From: Synaphobranchus kaupii
Lineage: Eukaryota; Chordata; Actinopteri; Anguilliformes; Synaphobranchidae
Reading direction: 5' to 3'
DNA: 64,000 nt
NCBI GenBank assembly: GCA_029718625.1
Contig: CM056383.1
Span: forward strand, 68,784,131 to 68,848,130
Below are positions 10,338-20,766 of this stretch, piece after piece; the stretch's first letter is position 1, and each line of letters begins with the position of its first letter. The notes under the pieces are model-generated. The model ran no database searches, was not told the DNA's origin, and was given only the letters and a program-made list of their open reading frames with translations. The position numbers and the translations under genes were made by a program.

Positions 10338-10560
10338 CACTGCAAAAAATTTCTGTCTTAACAAGTGTTTTAGACTTGTAATGAGACATAAAAAAAAGTA
10401 GAAAATGTTAGCTTGTTTTAAGTTTTTTTAAGTGCAATTCTCACCTCATTGGCAATCTTTTTGTCTTATTTAGCAAAAAAAGTAATAGAAGTAATATTTT
10501 AAGTCTAAACATAAGACTAAAATGCTTGTTAAGATTGACTTTTTTGTTTGTTTTTGCAAG
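10338..10560. mobile_element. MITE with CACTGCAAAAAA ends
   Basis: It starts CACTGCAAAAAATTTCTG and ends TTTGTTTTTGCAAGG, an imperfect terminal inverted repeat. The interior is AT-rich and contains AACAAGTGTTTTAGACTTG. This fits a common non-autonomous fish DNA transposon family with CACTGCAAAAA termini. Confidence 0.6.
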
Positions 10561-10756
10561 GGAGACATATTCAGCGGTACCAGTATGACGGAGGTGAGGA
10601 AGGCGGGTGTAATCTGGATTTGGTTTTTAATCTAAATGTTCTGGGCGTGGATGGTTCAGTACACCAAGAGCGGCCTTCATCCAAGATCCAGTTTTAGGAA
10701 AGAATGTTTATTTCCCAAGTTACCCCTTATGAGGGCCCCTTGGGAAAGAAAAGTTT

Positions 10757-10838
10757 GCACTGGCCATTCAGTGCACTGCAGCCTTTAAGTAGGAAGAGCA
10801 CTGGCCATTCAGTGCACTGCAGCCTTTAAGTAGGAAGA
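10757..10838. repeat. 41-bp tandem duplication
   Basis: A 41-bp unit containing CACTGGCCATTCAGTGCACT is present twice head to tail (10757-10797 and 10798-10838) with no mismatch that I can see. The unit itself is partly palindromic (CACTG...CAGTG). It ends 22 bases before the Penelope-like fragment. Confidence 0.85.
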
Positions 10839-10860
10839 ATTTGGTCTCTCTTGTGTTGAA

Positions 10861-11240
10861 GTTTTACCAGCATTTGTTTAATCCTCCTGGGAATATGGTG
10901 TTGAGTTTTCTAATCCAATGTCTTTCTGTCCTACGTCTGTCCTCCTGTGTCCAGTTAATGTTTGAATGGAGGCCCGATATTTCTACTGCTTCAAGTCCAT
11001 GGTGTAGGAAATGAGCTACTATGTGTGTGTCTGTTTTCCTATGATTTCTTATGTTATATATGTGTTGTGCCAATCTGGTCTTGATTGTATTTCCTGTCTC
11101 CTACATATTTTATGTTGCAGTGTTTGCACTTTATGACATATATGCAGTTATATGTGTTAACTGTGAGTGTTTGTTTAATAAGGTATGTTGTGTTTGTAGT
11201 GTTTTTTTTCACTGTAGTGGCCTGTTTGTAAAATATCGGG
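10861..11240 (-). pseudogene. Penelope-like element fragment: GIY-YIG endonuclease end, frameshifted
   Basis: On the minus strand the region first reads TYNCIYVIKCKHCNIKYVG (about 11150-11098), which fits the Cys-containing GIY-YIG start of Penelope-like retroelements. After a one-base slip it continues TGNTIKTRLAQHIYNIRNH, then a helix-rich part, and ends ERHWIRKLNTIFPGGLN, the family's W-I-x-x-L-x-T-x-x-P-x-G-L-N terminus. The slip near 11096 breaks the frame. No reverse transcriptase is visible upstream, so this is a truncated dead copy. Confidence 0.72.
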
Positions 11241-12299
11241 CCTTGTGTGGATAAAATGTTGCTTTCCGGTAGTTTACTACTTACCAGATGATTTTTAAGG
11301 GATACTCAATACTGAATCTTGCAAGATGAGGTTCTGTGTTTGAGATGAGAGACGGGAACAGAGTGACAGGAAGTGACAGGAAGTGACAGGTAAAAGCCAG
11401 AGAACTGCGGTTTTTACTGTGCAAATTCAGGTTCTTCTGTTTCTCCAGTGCTCGCGTATTCGTTATCAGCCCAGGTGGCTTGTGGGTTTGCGTGGGAATT
11501 GAAGGGGCGTGTTTACACTCATCGCTGGTTTCAGAGTGACCCTCGGAGGATGGACTGCCCTGTGTCCGTGCCCCATTTCTCTGCACGCGATAGTTTACGC
11601 TCGCGATGGCATCGTGCATCTTACAGGTGAAGCCGGGGTGCCCTGTGAACTCAGTTTCATACCTCATTCACACCTTAAATGTAACAGTTAAATAACAGTT
11701 GCCTTCCTTTCTATGGCTACTGAGACAGTGTACCAATCTGATTACTCTTCTATTATGAAATTCATACTTTTGCCTTCTCAGCTTTTTCCCTCTCATTCAT
11801 ATTCTTTTTCAGTCGATTTCTCCTCCTCCTCTCAGTGGTTGACTGAGATGCAAATTGAGCGATGATCTCTCTGTACAACTGTTTCTCGTTCTTTTATTTT
11901 TTTCCCCAGAAACTGTGGGTGTTGCAGAAGACGCAAACGGAAATAAAACCGAGACGCAAAAACAATTGTGACCTCGGCAACCTTCAGCCTGAAGGAGTTT
12001 CAAAGCTTCTTGTGACAGACAAAGAAAGAGAGAATTTCTTAATCTGCTAAGTGATAGCACCTAGCCATCCCCACACACACCGAGCTCCTACACTATGGCT
12101 CAAGTGAACCATGTGTGGGCTTGGTTAGTACTTGGCTGTGAGATTTCTCTAGTAAAATTGAGTTACAACTAGAAGTGCTGTTGATGGGCCAGTAGGGGGC
12201 AGTCTTAACTATGCACCAAGCACACTCTCAATTGCCCCAATTGGTGTCATTATGCTCTCTTTCAGTTGAGATTATTAAACTGACATCATGACTCATTCA

Positions 12300-12460
12300 G
12301 GTCAGGTCCCCTATTCACAAAGCATCTCAGAGCAGGAAAACCTGGAACCAGCCCAAATCTGGAACATGGACTGAAGTAAAAAGAGATGTTCCATGTTTTA
12401 CTCAGTGCAGTTATCCAGCTAACTCAGTAATCCAGCTTTCTGGAACAGGCCCCAGGAGTG
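12300..12460. mobile_element. Degenerate MITE related to the element at 12523
   Basis: It shares CAAATCTGGAACATGGACTGA and AAAAAGAG...GTTCC with the neighbouring element, and ends with ATCCAGCTAACTCAGTAATCC. Its termini (TATTCACAAAGCATCTC and GGAACAGGCCCCAGG) differ, so it may be a separate subfamily or a composite. Confidence 0.45.
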
Positions 12461-12522
12461 ATAGGATCGTAAGGGTGTCTCCCAGTGTCCTGGAAAAATG
12501 AACAATTTGGCTTTCTCAACCT

Positions 12523-12693
12523 GGGGGGTATAGTATGAAGCAGGATTAGTGAGTTACCTGGGTGACTGCACTGTGTAAAACCCGGAACCCTCTCAAATCT
12601 GGATCATGGACTGAATTAAAAAGAGCTGTCCCGTGTCTTAGTCAGTGCATTATCCAACTAACTGATTAATCCTGCTTTGAAGTATACCCCCCC
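12523..12693. mobile_element. MITE with GGGGTATA...GAAGCAGGATTA ends
   Basis: The terminal inverted repeats are GGGGGGTATAGTATGAAGCA and the inverse of GCTTTGAAGTATACCCCCC, each continuing into GGATTAGT / ATTAATCC. It is related to the element at 63661-63834, whose ends also contain GAAGCGGGATTAA. Non-coding. Confidence 0.68.
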
Positions 12694-15023
12694 TAACCCC
12701 CCCCCCCCCCTCCGGCCACCGAACAACCCCCAGTTTAGATGACTTCCTCTCTCTGTACCTAAGCTTAGGTGTTATAGTGGATGTAGTGCGGTTCCCCCTT
12801 CACTATGTTCAGCTTTGAGAATGTGAAATATTACGTAAATACAATACATTATTATTATTAATAATGGATGGAAAGCATGCAGAATCCGACTCCAATCTTG
12901 GTGCCTGGTTCTGGTACTTTGCATTTTGACGGGACTGCTTGCTCTACAGTGCCCCAAGATCAAGACCTAGCACACAGGCTGTGGATCCATGTATTTTCCG
13001 GGGAGAAAGTGAGAGCGAAATCGGAGCTCACAGTTCTTGTTGCTTGCTGACAAAGTAGGCCAACATCATTTCCTGTTTTTTTCACACTTCGCTTATTTGC
13101 GGCATGTAAACGTGAGCTATATGGTAAGGTCATCCTTGTGAATTTACTTTCAATTATCCATGAGGTTTCCGCATAACGTCATGCAAAATTATTGTGTACC
13201 CCTTTGTGTCAATATGCACATTACATTTTTTTCTGATTTGTTGATGTATTAAATCCCATTTGCCGTGGAATTGAAATCTGAAATTCAAATCAACTTACAA
13301 ATTCATGTAACACCAGGAATAACTTAACTTGATGACAGAGAGAAGATTCGTCACGTAACTGATGCGGATAAATTATTTTTAGCGGGGGTTCTTTTTATTG
13401 AACAAAATGGAAACAAGTAGGCTAGGCTTTTTTTCCACAATTTAAAAAATATTCCACATTACTGCATTTTTTTTGGTAATAACTTTATCATAACATCAGG
13501 CGCTGCAGCGAGTTTGGTTTGTGACGTCACGACGTCAACGGAAAACTTCACAGAGAGAGAAAGAAATCTCAGATTCAATGTTTCTAAAATTAGATGTGGT
13601 TTCAGACCACTGTTTGACGCCCCTGATCTTCACCCCCGCAACCCCCTTGCAGAAACCACGTTTTAGCAGAATGTAGCTTCTCCCAGTAGCACGATGCTAC
13701 ACGTTCAACCACGACAACAATCCATGCTCTGGCTGCTTTCAAGGGAAAAAAAAACATATTTTTTTGCTTAATTAAGACATTTTCTTGTAAAAGGACAAAA
13801 ATACCGGTGGGTTTATGCAAGGACTTGCGCTACAAAAGAGATAAGGTAGATGTGTGTATATATTATGATATATTTTAGTTTGCCCTAACACACCACATGT
13901 TTTTTTTTTTGCTGACAGTTTCTTACTTTAATAACAGGATAAATTAATAAAATTCAGGAAGCTTTACAAATCTGACTCTATCGATCGGGTTTAGGTTTGA
14001 TAAACCAGAGGAGCTGAATCTTCTTATCTTTTTCACATTACACTTTGTCTGAAAATAATAATTTTGTGTTTCATGGGTGCTAAATTATACAGTATATACT
14101 GAAGCATTTGTGTCTCAAAGTACTTGTTCAGTAACGTATACTAAAACTTTATTCATACAAAAGGGAACTGACATAAGCCAATTACTTCCATTGCTGTAAA
14201 TCAATTTACCGAAGCAATATTTGAAGTCTTAAAGGCACGAAAAGGAAAATTAACTAAATTAATAAATTAAAAGCACAATAGTTTTTATGTTCCTAACAGT
14301 TTGAATATGTAGAGTAAACTGAACATGCGCTTGTCTGACATAATAACATAAAAGGTGCAGATCAGTGTTGGACTGAATAACACCCCCCACCTCCAGTGTG
14401 TGACTGAGAATGACAATAATCAGAAGAAACTGGTATTTTGTATGTAATTATTAAGTAAATTAAGTGTGGCATTGTATTACTATCAGATGATATAGGTAGA
14501 TCAGTATTTTAATTGTTTATTAAAATATGTGGTGTGTGTGTATGTGTAAATAGATTTTTAGTCGGGGTGGGCGTGGTGTTTGAAGGAACATGTAGTACCA
14601 ATTTCAGCCACTTGGGGGCAAATGAGTTGTTGGTGATATTTTCATAATCCCTGCTATTTCTCTTTAGTTTGGAGCCGTTGTATTCCTGCTCATTTCCCCG
14701 ATGTGGAGAGTGCTGAAACACGTGGCATCTGCTTATGCTTAACAGTCCGAGCTCGTCAGACTTTGATTAAGAGCACAACTAATGAGAGATTACCGAGAGT
14801 AATGAGGTCTTAAGAAGATCTACACCAGCCTCTGCTTATCAGGAATAAACATTTTTAACGGATACTTTATTAATTATGAATCAAAAAAGCTTGATCCTCA
14901 CAAATGGAAAACCCTGGAAGAGCAAATCTTTCACACATGCACACGCGAATGCACGCACACGCACACACACGCACATGTGAACGCACATGCAGCGCACAGA
15001 CACACGCACGCAGGTGGCATGTG

Positions 15024-15054
<31 letters not shown>
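15024..15054. repeat. (CA)n microsatellite
   Basis: A nearly pure CA run of about 15 units, preceded from 14936 by imperfect CA/CG alternation. The open frames here on both strands are artefacts of the repeat. Confidence 0.9.
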
Positions 15055-15057
<3 letters not shown>

Positions 15058-16203
15058 GGTGTCACAGCTGCAACTTCCTCTATCAGTTAGGGTGAAGCCA
15101 AACACACCTCATTGGTCGATCAGTCGGGTGCCCACATTCTGCCTGCACAAGCGACACACTGTGAAAGGCCCCCTCAGCACAGCTGGAGGAAGCTTTGAAG
15201 AAAGTAAACAGGCAGGACGTGGACACCCGTCTTACTGACTAACGAGACACACGTATCCCACAGACTCACATCCCTCCTTCCCTGGGGTTGCCAGTGTAGC
15301 CAATTATGCCGGTCAGCCCCTGGCAAGGTCTGGATACCATACCAAAAAGGTGGGGCCCATCCGCACACTAGATTCGAACAATGCCATAACGGGTGCGTCA
15401 ATGCATCCTCCTTTCCTCCACTACTACCTCCTCTCCTCCATGCCCCGGAAACCGATCTTTGTGTCATAATCTAATGTCGCTGATTTGGCTACATGTTACT
15501 TACAAATAGCTACAAATTGATTCATGTCTCGAACGCAAACCGCAATGACAAGTACATTGTATGCTGTACATGCAACTACTTGTACTCGAAAACGTTCGGG
15601 CAGTTTTGCATACTTCCGGGTAGGAGACGAGTGGTAGTGGGGGAGTGGAGGAAAGGAGGAGAGGAGTGAAGACTATTGGGACACAGCCCTGGAGTTGCCC
15701 GTCCCTGAGCTACACTGCCATTTTGTCACAACACCTCTGTTATTGTGAATGAAATGGCAATGCACTGCCCAGTAAATGGACAATGACATGAATGCCCAAG
15801 GCCCCAATGATACCTCTTACTTAGAGGAGAATCAGAGCCCCAGGTTCATTCAATGATGTCCTTAAGCAAAGGGTAGTTAGTTCATTTTAAGCTTTGATTG
15901 CCTTGCCTCATCCATTTTCTACATTCACACAACAATAAGTTCAGTGTTAATTTAACTCTCGCAAAGTCCAAGAGGGATAAAATGTATCGCTGGGATGTAT
16001 AGGGATCAAATGCTCAATCAGAGCTAAAACTACCCTTTTGTGAGAGAAAATAACTTGACCGAAGGATGGAAAACTGTTCTAAACTTAAATAAATGAGCAG
16101 CACGCAGTTTCAGATGAAGTACCTCGACGTTTGAGGTCAACAGCAAGCATAGCACTTTTATGCTTTAGGTAATATGTGAAGGACTTTTATTTTTACACAC
16201 TAG

Positions 16204-16387
16204 GGGCTCGATTTACTAAGACCTTTAGCGTGTGCAAACCCTTTTAGCACACGCAAACCTAATAACACAACCAATGATTGATGCAAAAAAAAGAAACGGC
16301 CATGACCCAAACAAAATTGGTCATGTTATTGGTTTTGTGTGTGCTAAAAGGTTTTACACACGCTGAAGGTCTTAGTAAATCAGTCCC
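16204..16387. mobile_element. PIF/Harbinger-like MITE, GGGCCTGATTTAC family, copy 3
   Basis: The ends are GGGCTCGATTTACTAAGACC and the inverse of CTTAGTAAATCAGTCCC, flanked by tag at 16201-16203 and 16388-16390. The interior matches the other copies (AACACAACCAATGATTG). It is the copy nearest the plus-strand gene. Confidence 0.8.
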
Positions 16388-16717
16388 TAGATTAATATTA
16401 ATAATTCATATTAATAGTGATTAAAATTGGAATTTTAATAATTCGCATATTTATAAATTCTGATTGACATCAATGGCATGCTACATGAAAACTGCATTTA
16501 TAATTAAAGGCCGCAATGTTTGGGAGCTTGAGTTATTTTTATTTTTTTTGGTTTGGGTGGGTGGGTGGGTCGGTGGGAATGGAAGTCTACTTTGGTTACT
16601 GTTAAGAAATTTTAGATGTCCCCCTATACACATGTGTAGATACACATAGCACATGTATGCATGTATGTACTCCCATGCATGAACTCAGACCTACCAGGCC
16701 ATATATAGGGCTGTTAA

Positions 16718-16725
16718 TACACACA

Positions 16726-16757
<32 letters not shown>

Positions 16758-16764
16758 CACACAC
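16718..16764. repeat. (CA)n/(CGCA)n microsatellite
   Basis: ACACACGCACGCACGCACG passes into a pure CA run. Non-coding. Confidence 0.9.
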
Positions 16765-18000
16765 CTAGATGCTGGCCTCCCTTATGAAAAAAGAATATAC
16801 TGCAGTATATTGTAAATATATCAAAATTATCTTCACAATATATTTAAAATATACTGCAGTGTTACATTTCCAATGCATTGTCAACTTTGTGTTAGATATG
16901 AAAATTCTCCTGTTTATTCTGTCATCTTCCAGGAGTCCAGATTGATGACCTTCCAAGTAACTGGAAAATAATTTCCAGGTTTTTCCCACACTGGCTCAAA
17001 TTGATTTTTTTTTTTTCCCTGGCTTTTGAATATGTCCATTGGGAAACACTATGCGACAGCTTGTTTGCAAATGGCACTGTATGAAATAAAGATGGATTGC
17101 TGGATTGAAAGGAAAATGTACAGGTAATTAACATCAAAGGGGTTGCTTGGCCCCTGGCCTATGGTGTTTCATTACTAATGACATATATGATATGGTTGGT
17201 TTGGGGCCCTACAGTATAACCACAATATCACCCGCATGTCCATACCACTTATTTCCACACCATTATCAAATTTCATCCGCTGCAACACCACACTATCCCA
17301 AGTCCATCTAACAGACTGATGTGACATTATCTTAGAAGAAAGTTTGGAAAAGGTTTTTAATAAAAAAAAACAAAAAAAACCCTTGTCTCACTTAAGATAA
17401 TCAGAGTTGAGGCAGTCTGAACTGTGCACTGTTTCCCAACCATTTATGTAATGAATGTATCGGTTTCAGATAAATCTTTCAGTTGAGACAGATGCATATG
17501 TTGGTTTCTATGGTTACACGTCGAAGTTGCAGCTTTATTGTACACGTGCATATGTGTGAGATGAGCACAGAACCTTTACGAGGCCTGTTGCGTGGTAGAT
17601 AGCCTATAGGCCATATACGTAAATCGTTTAATGGGACGGTATGCCGTTCCCTGGTTTAACTTTAGCAAAAATGTAGTATGATGTGAAGTAATAGATCAAA
17701 TCCAACATTTGCTACACATTGTACAAACAAATACAATTTTGAAAAGGGCCGAGAGTTCGTTAGATATATAGCTACCAGGACAATGAATTGATCAGAAAAA
17801 GAGAACAGAAACGAAAAAAATGCATTCAAATCCAAATTTTTCTCTTTTTGTATGGAATTGTAGTGCATTTGCTCAGTAGCCTGGACTTGAGAGTTATCCC
17901 GATTTTTCACCGCCAGCAGGGACAGTCAGCGCCGTTCTTTTATTCCAAGGCTAGGGTAGGGAAGGGAAGTTGATTAGTCGAGGCTGATTTCTGGGCAGGA

Positions 18001-18304
18001 CAGGAAACAAGACGCGTACAACGCAGAGCGCACCCCAATCCCTGCTCCGCTCCCACAGTGTGACTCAGAGTAGGCTATGGAACTGGGAACGGGAATCAAT
18101 GTGTCACTCTGCAAATAGAGTTACAAAGCCAATAAGTCAGCACAAGCCGTGAAAACTGTTCCCGTTCAAGACTGACAAGTATATCCTAATCGAATTCTCG
18201 TCGGGAAAACTGGATTTGCGTTAACGTTTTCTTTATTTTGAAAACACTAGGAAACAGCAGTGGGACGCCTTCCTAAAAAATCGAGAACTCAAGGATTTCT
18301 TACA
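18001..18304 (+). other. Probable first (non-coding) exon and promoter of a plus-strand gene, possibly raph1
   Basis: The region ends AAGGATTTCTTACA|GTAAGTAG, a strong splice donor at 18305. It carries no long reading frame, and it is followed downstream by two other exons with matching splice sites. Its 5' limit is unknown; 18001 is a guess. An AP-1-like TGACTCA lies at 18061-18067. A 14-codon upstream frame (ATG 18077 to TAG 18118) would sit in the leader if the transcript starts before it. In mammals RAPH1 lies head-to-head with CD28, so raph1 is the natural candidate. That name rests on gene order only, since no coding sequence is seen. Confidence 0.5.
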
Positions 18305-20566
18305 GTAAGTAGCCTAAAATATAACACTGTCTTTGTTTATAGAGCTGTTTAGTGTATACATTGAGTACTAGGCTAATTTATGTATTTGGAAAATGCAAAA
18401 TGAACTGCATTAGGGTCATCTTCCAGTATGGTTCCTCGCAATCTCTTCCCGGAGAAGAAAAGCTTGGAGAACAAGGCAAGACTGAATGGGGAGGGGAATA
18501 GTGTGTCTTTATTCTAAAACGCTTGTGTGCTTGCATAAAGCTGTATAATGATTTCTTTAAGGGCATTAAACGATGCTTAGATGCAAGACGCGCCTCTTAA
18601 TAGTGGTCTGTATTTAAAATAGTTGGCGAGCTTGTAAGACGCTCATATAGGCTGCACAGTGGCGTATTGTCGTGCAGTTCTGTGTCTTTTTCATAGCATG
18701 TGAGGGTTTGTGCCGGTGAGACCAACACAGGGAAAAGCCGCGGATTTTTCCCGGCCTGTAGAGGGTCACCGGGGGGTAAAATTGGAAAATTTATTACAAA
18801 CACAAAGTATTTTTGAGCGCTATGTTTCATCCACTGTTGGTAGGCTAGTTCAATAGGCTACAGTAGCCTGCGCTATCTGTGATACTAAGTATGGGCGTGT
18901 TCATGCTTCTGCCTTCTAAATCTTTTGTTGATATGTTTACTTAAATCCGTAAAATATTATGATGCAAACAACAGCAATTGAATGTGGGGACTGTGAATAT
19001 AATATTTGTAGCCCATATTTTTAGGTCATTGTAGCCTACTAAAAAATGAACAACGGTAGCCTACGCTACTAGGTCTCCACCCTATTTAGCCTTGCTAAAT
19101 ATTAGCCCGGCGGCACCGGGCATGTGCCGCAAAATAATGGCAAGCTTTAGTGGAGATACGCGTAAAAACTGGATTTTTTTGCGATTTATTCTGATTTTAG
19201 TGCTTTCATTTACGTGTGCTTTTATGTTAGCAGCGAGTTTGACTTTATGTAATCTGTATCTTAACACTTTTCTGGTTTCAGTCCCGTTGTATTGTGCCGT
19301 AGCGATGGCGCTGGATCTTTTCCACCCTGGAAATAGGATCCAGTGTTTCCCGTCAAAATTAGGAGGATATAGCCTAGGCTAGCGGATTTTCGACAAGGAA
19401 TTAGTACTAAAAGCATCCATGCATCTAAAAGGGGTTACAGTACCAATAGTGTACTGTTGCGAGCCAGCATTAACTTGTTTGGATAATCCACAGAGGAATA
19501 TGCTAGTTTTTAAGACTAATTCATTTCCATGGACGATAGGAGTTGGCCTACTGTGCCTGCACAATGCGCATGGTGTTAGGCTCGGTGTCTACAGTTAACG
19601 TTAGCTAATGAAGAAAGGCTCATCACCATGATGCATACAAATCCATACATATAGATATAGGTCCACCCTCAATACGATCTGTGCTAAAGTGCATTAGTCT
19701 ACAGAGAAGTTATTTCCTTTACGGATCCCCCCAGCATGAGGCTTACATGCAGCTGTCAGGAAAACATTTTAGATTTTTTTTTTTGAAACGACGACAATAT
19801 CGCCATAATCGCTAAAGCCGCCTGGGAACTTGACGTCAAGGATTTTATCCATTATGGTGATTCAGTTTAGCAAGCTACTTCGGCACATAGCCTATATATA
19901 TATTTTTTATTTTTTATTTTTTTAAAGTAACAATTCCTTATTGTTTGACTAATAAACTACTCCGAGTGACTAATGGTGCACTGCACCCCAAGATACAATG
20001 CATATCTGAGCAGCTGATTTCTATAAAGTAAACAAAATTCGAGTTTCCAACTTGCCACACCGTTGGAGAAGCTGCATTTGTTTTGTTTTAATGCCTGTGT
20101 AGTTTGGGGGCGAATGCACAGAAACAACGTCGAGCTTTTGTTGACCTGTTCCTTAGTGCATGCTGCGTCAATGTTAAACGCCGGTATTATAAAATGAACG
20201 TTATTGTATACCAAATTATTTAAAAAAAAAAAACATTTATTTTGTAAACTTGTTTTTGTTTACAGCCTACACTTTAGCATCCGTCCCTCAAGCGTATTTG
20301 AATACTCCAATGTGGCATTAATTGGAAAATTTAATGTGTTATCTCACATGGAAGTTTTAAATAATATTGTTTATGTCAGTTTGTTTTATGCAATATTGCT
20401 CACACACACGTTATTATAATTGCGCAAAGTGAAACTGTGTAGGAGTGCAGAAAGTGTGTGCCTGCATATTACACCCAGCTGTTGAAAACAATTGTAAGAC
20501 TTGCACCTGTGTGGACATGCCTGAATACCTGCGCCAGAATTTGCTGACTTTATTTCATCTTCTTAG

Positions 20567-20613
20567 GAATTAAAAGAACCCTCAGCTTGCCACAGCTACA
20601 GAGATAGAGAGAG
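20567..20613 (+). other. Probable second non-coding 5' UTR exon (47 nt)
   Basis: The acceptor is ATTTCATCTTCTTAG|GAATT and the donor is GAGAGAG|GTAAGAATTG, both close to consensus. The exon has no ATG, which fits a leader exon. It lies 2.26 kb after the donor at 18305. Confidence 0.6.
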
Positions 20614-20750
20614 GTAAGAATTGTGCTGCCACTTTCCATCCCAGATTTCTCCAATGCTTGCATCCACAGCTGAAAAAAAAAATCACTAAATCATAATAGC
20701 TGAGTCAAAACCAATTGAAGATATTTTTAACACCTTGAAGTTGAGGCTTT

Positions 20751-20766
20751 GGGGGGGGGGGGGGGG
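20751..20766. repeat. Poly-G tract (16 G)
   Basis: An uninterrupted G run in the first intron of the plus-strand gene. It is one of about a dozen poly-C/poly-G tracts of 13 or more in the right part of the window. Confidence 0.9.

Larger units (their letters stand above)
6994..18000. other. Intergenic region between cd28 and the divergent plus-strand gene
   Basis: This 11-kb stretch separates the cd28 5' end from the first exon of the plus-strand unit. I found no supported coding exon. It is AT-rich, and its recognisable content is mobile elements (7327, 8539, 9290, 10338, 10861, 12523, 16204) and simple repeats (7778, 15024, 16718). The stretches 13000-14860 and 17000-17990 contain nothing I can name, except a double CRE-like site at 13522-13537. 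Confidence 0.6.

Noticed and set aside
15405..15690. Inverted repeat around CCTCCTTTCCTCCACT / AGTGGAGGAAAGGAGG
   Set aside because: The arms pair only over a low-complexity pyrimidine stretch, and I could not define termini or a target duplication, so I did not call it an element.
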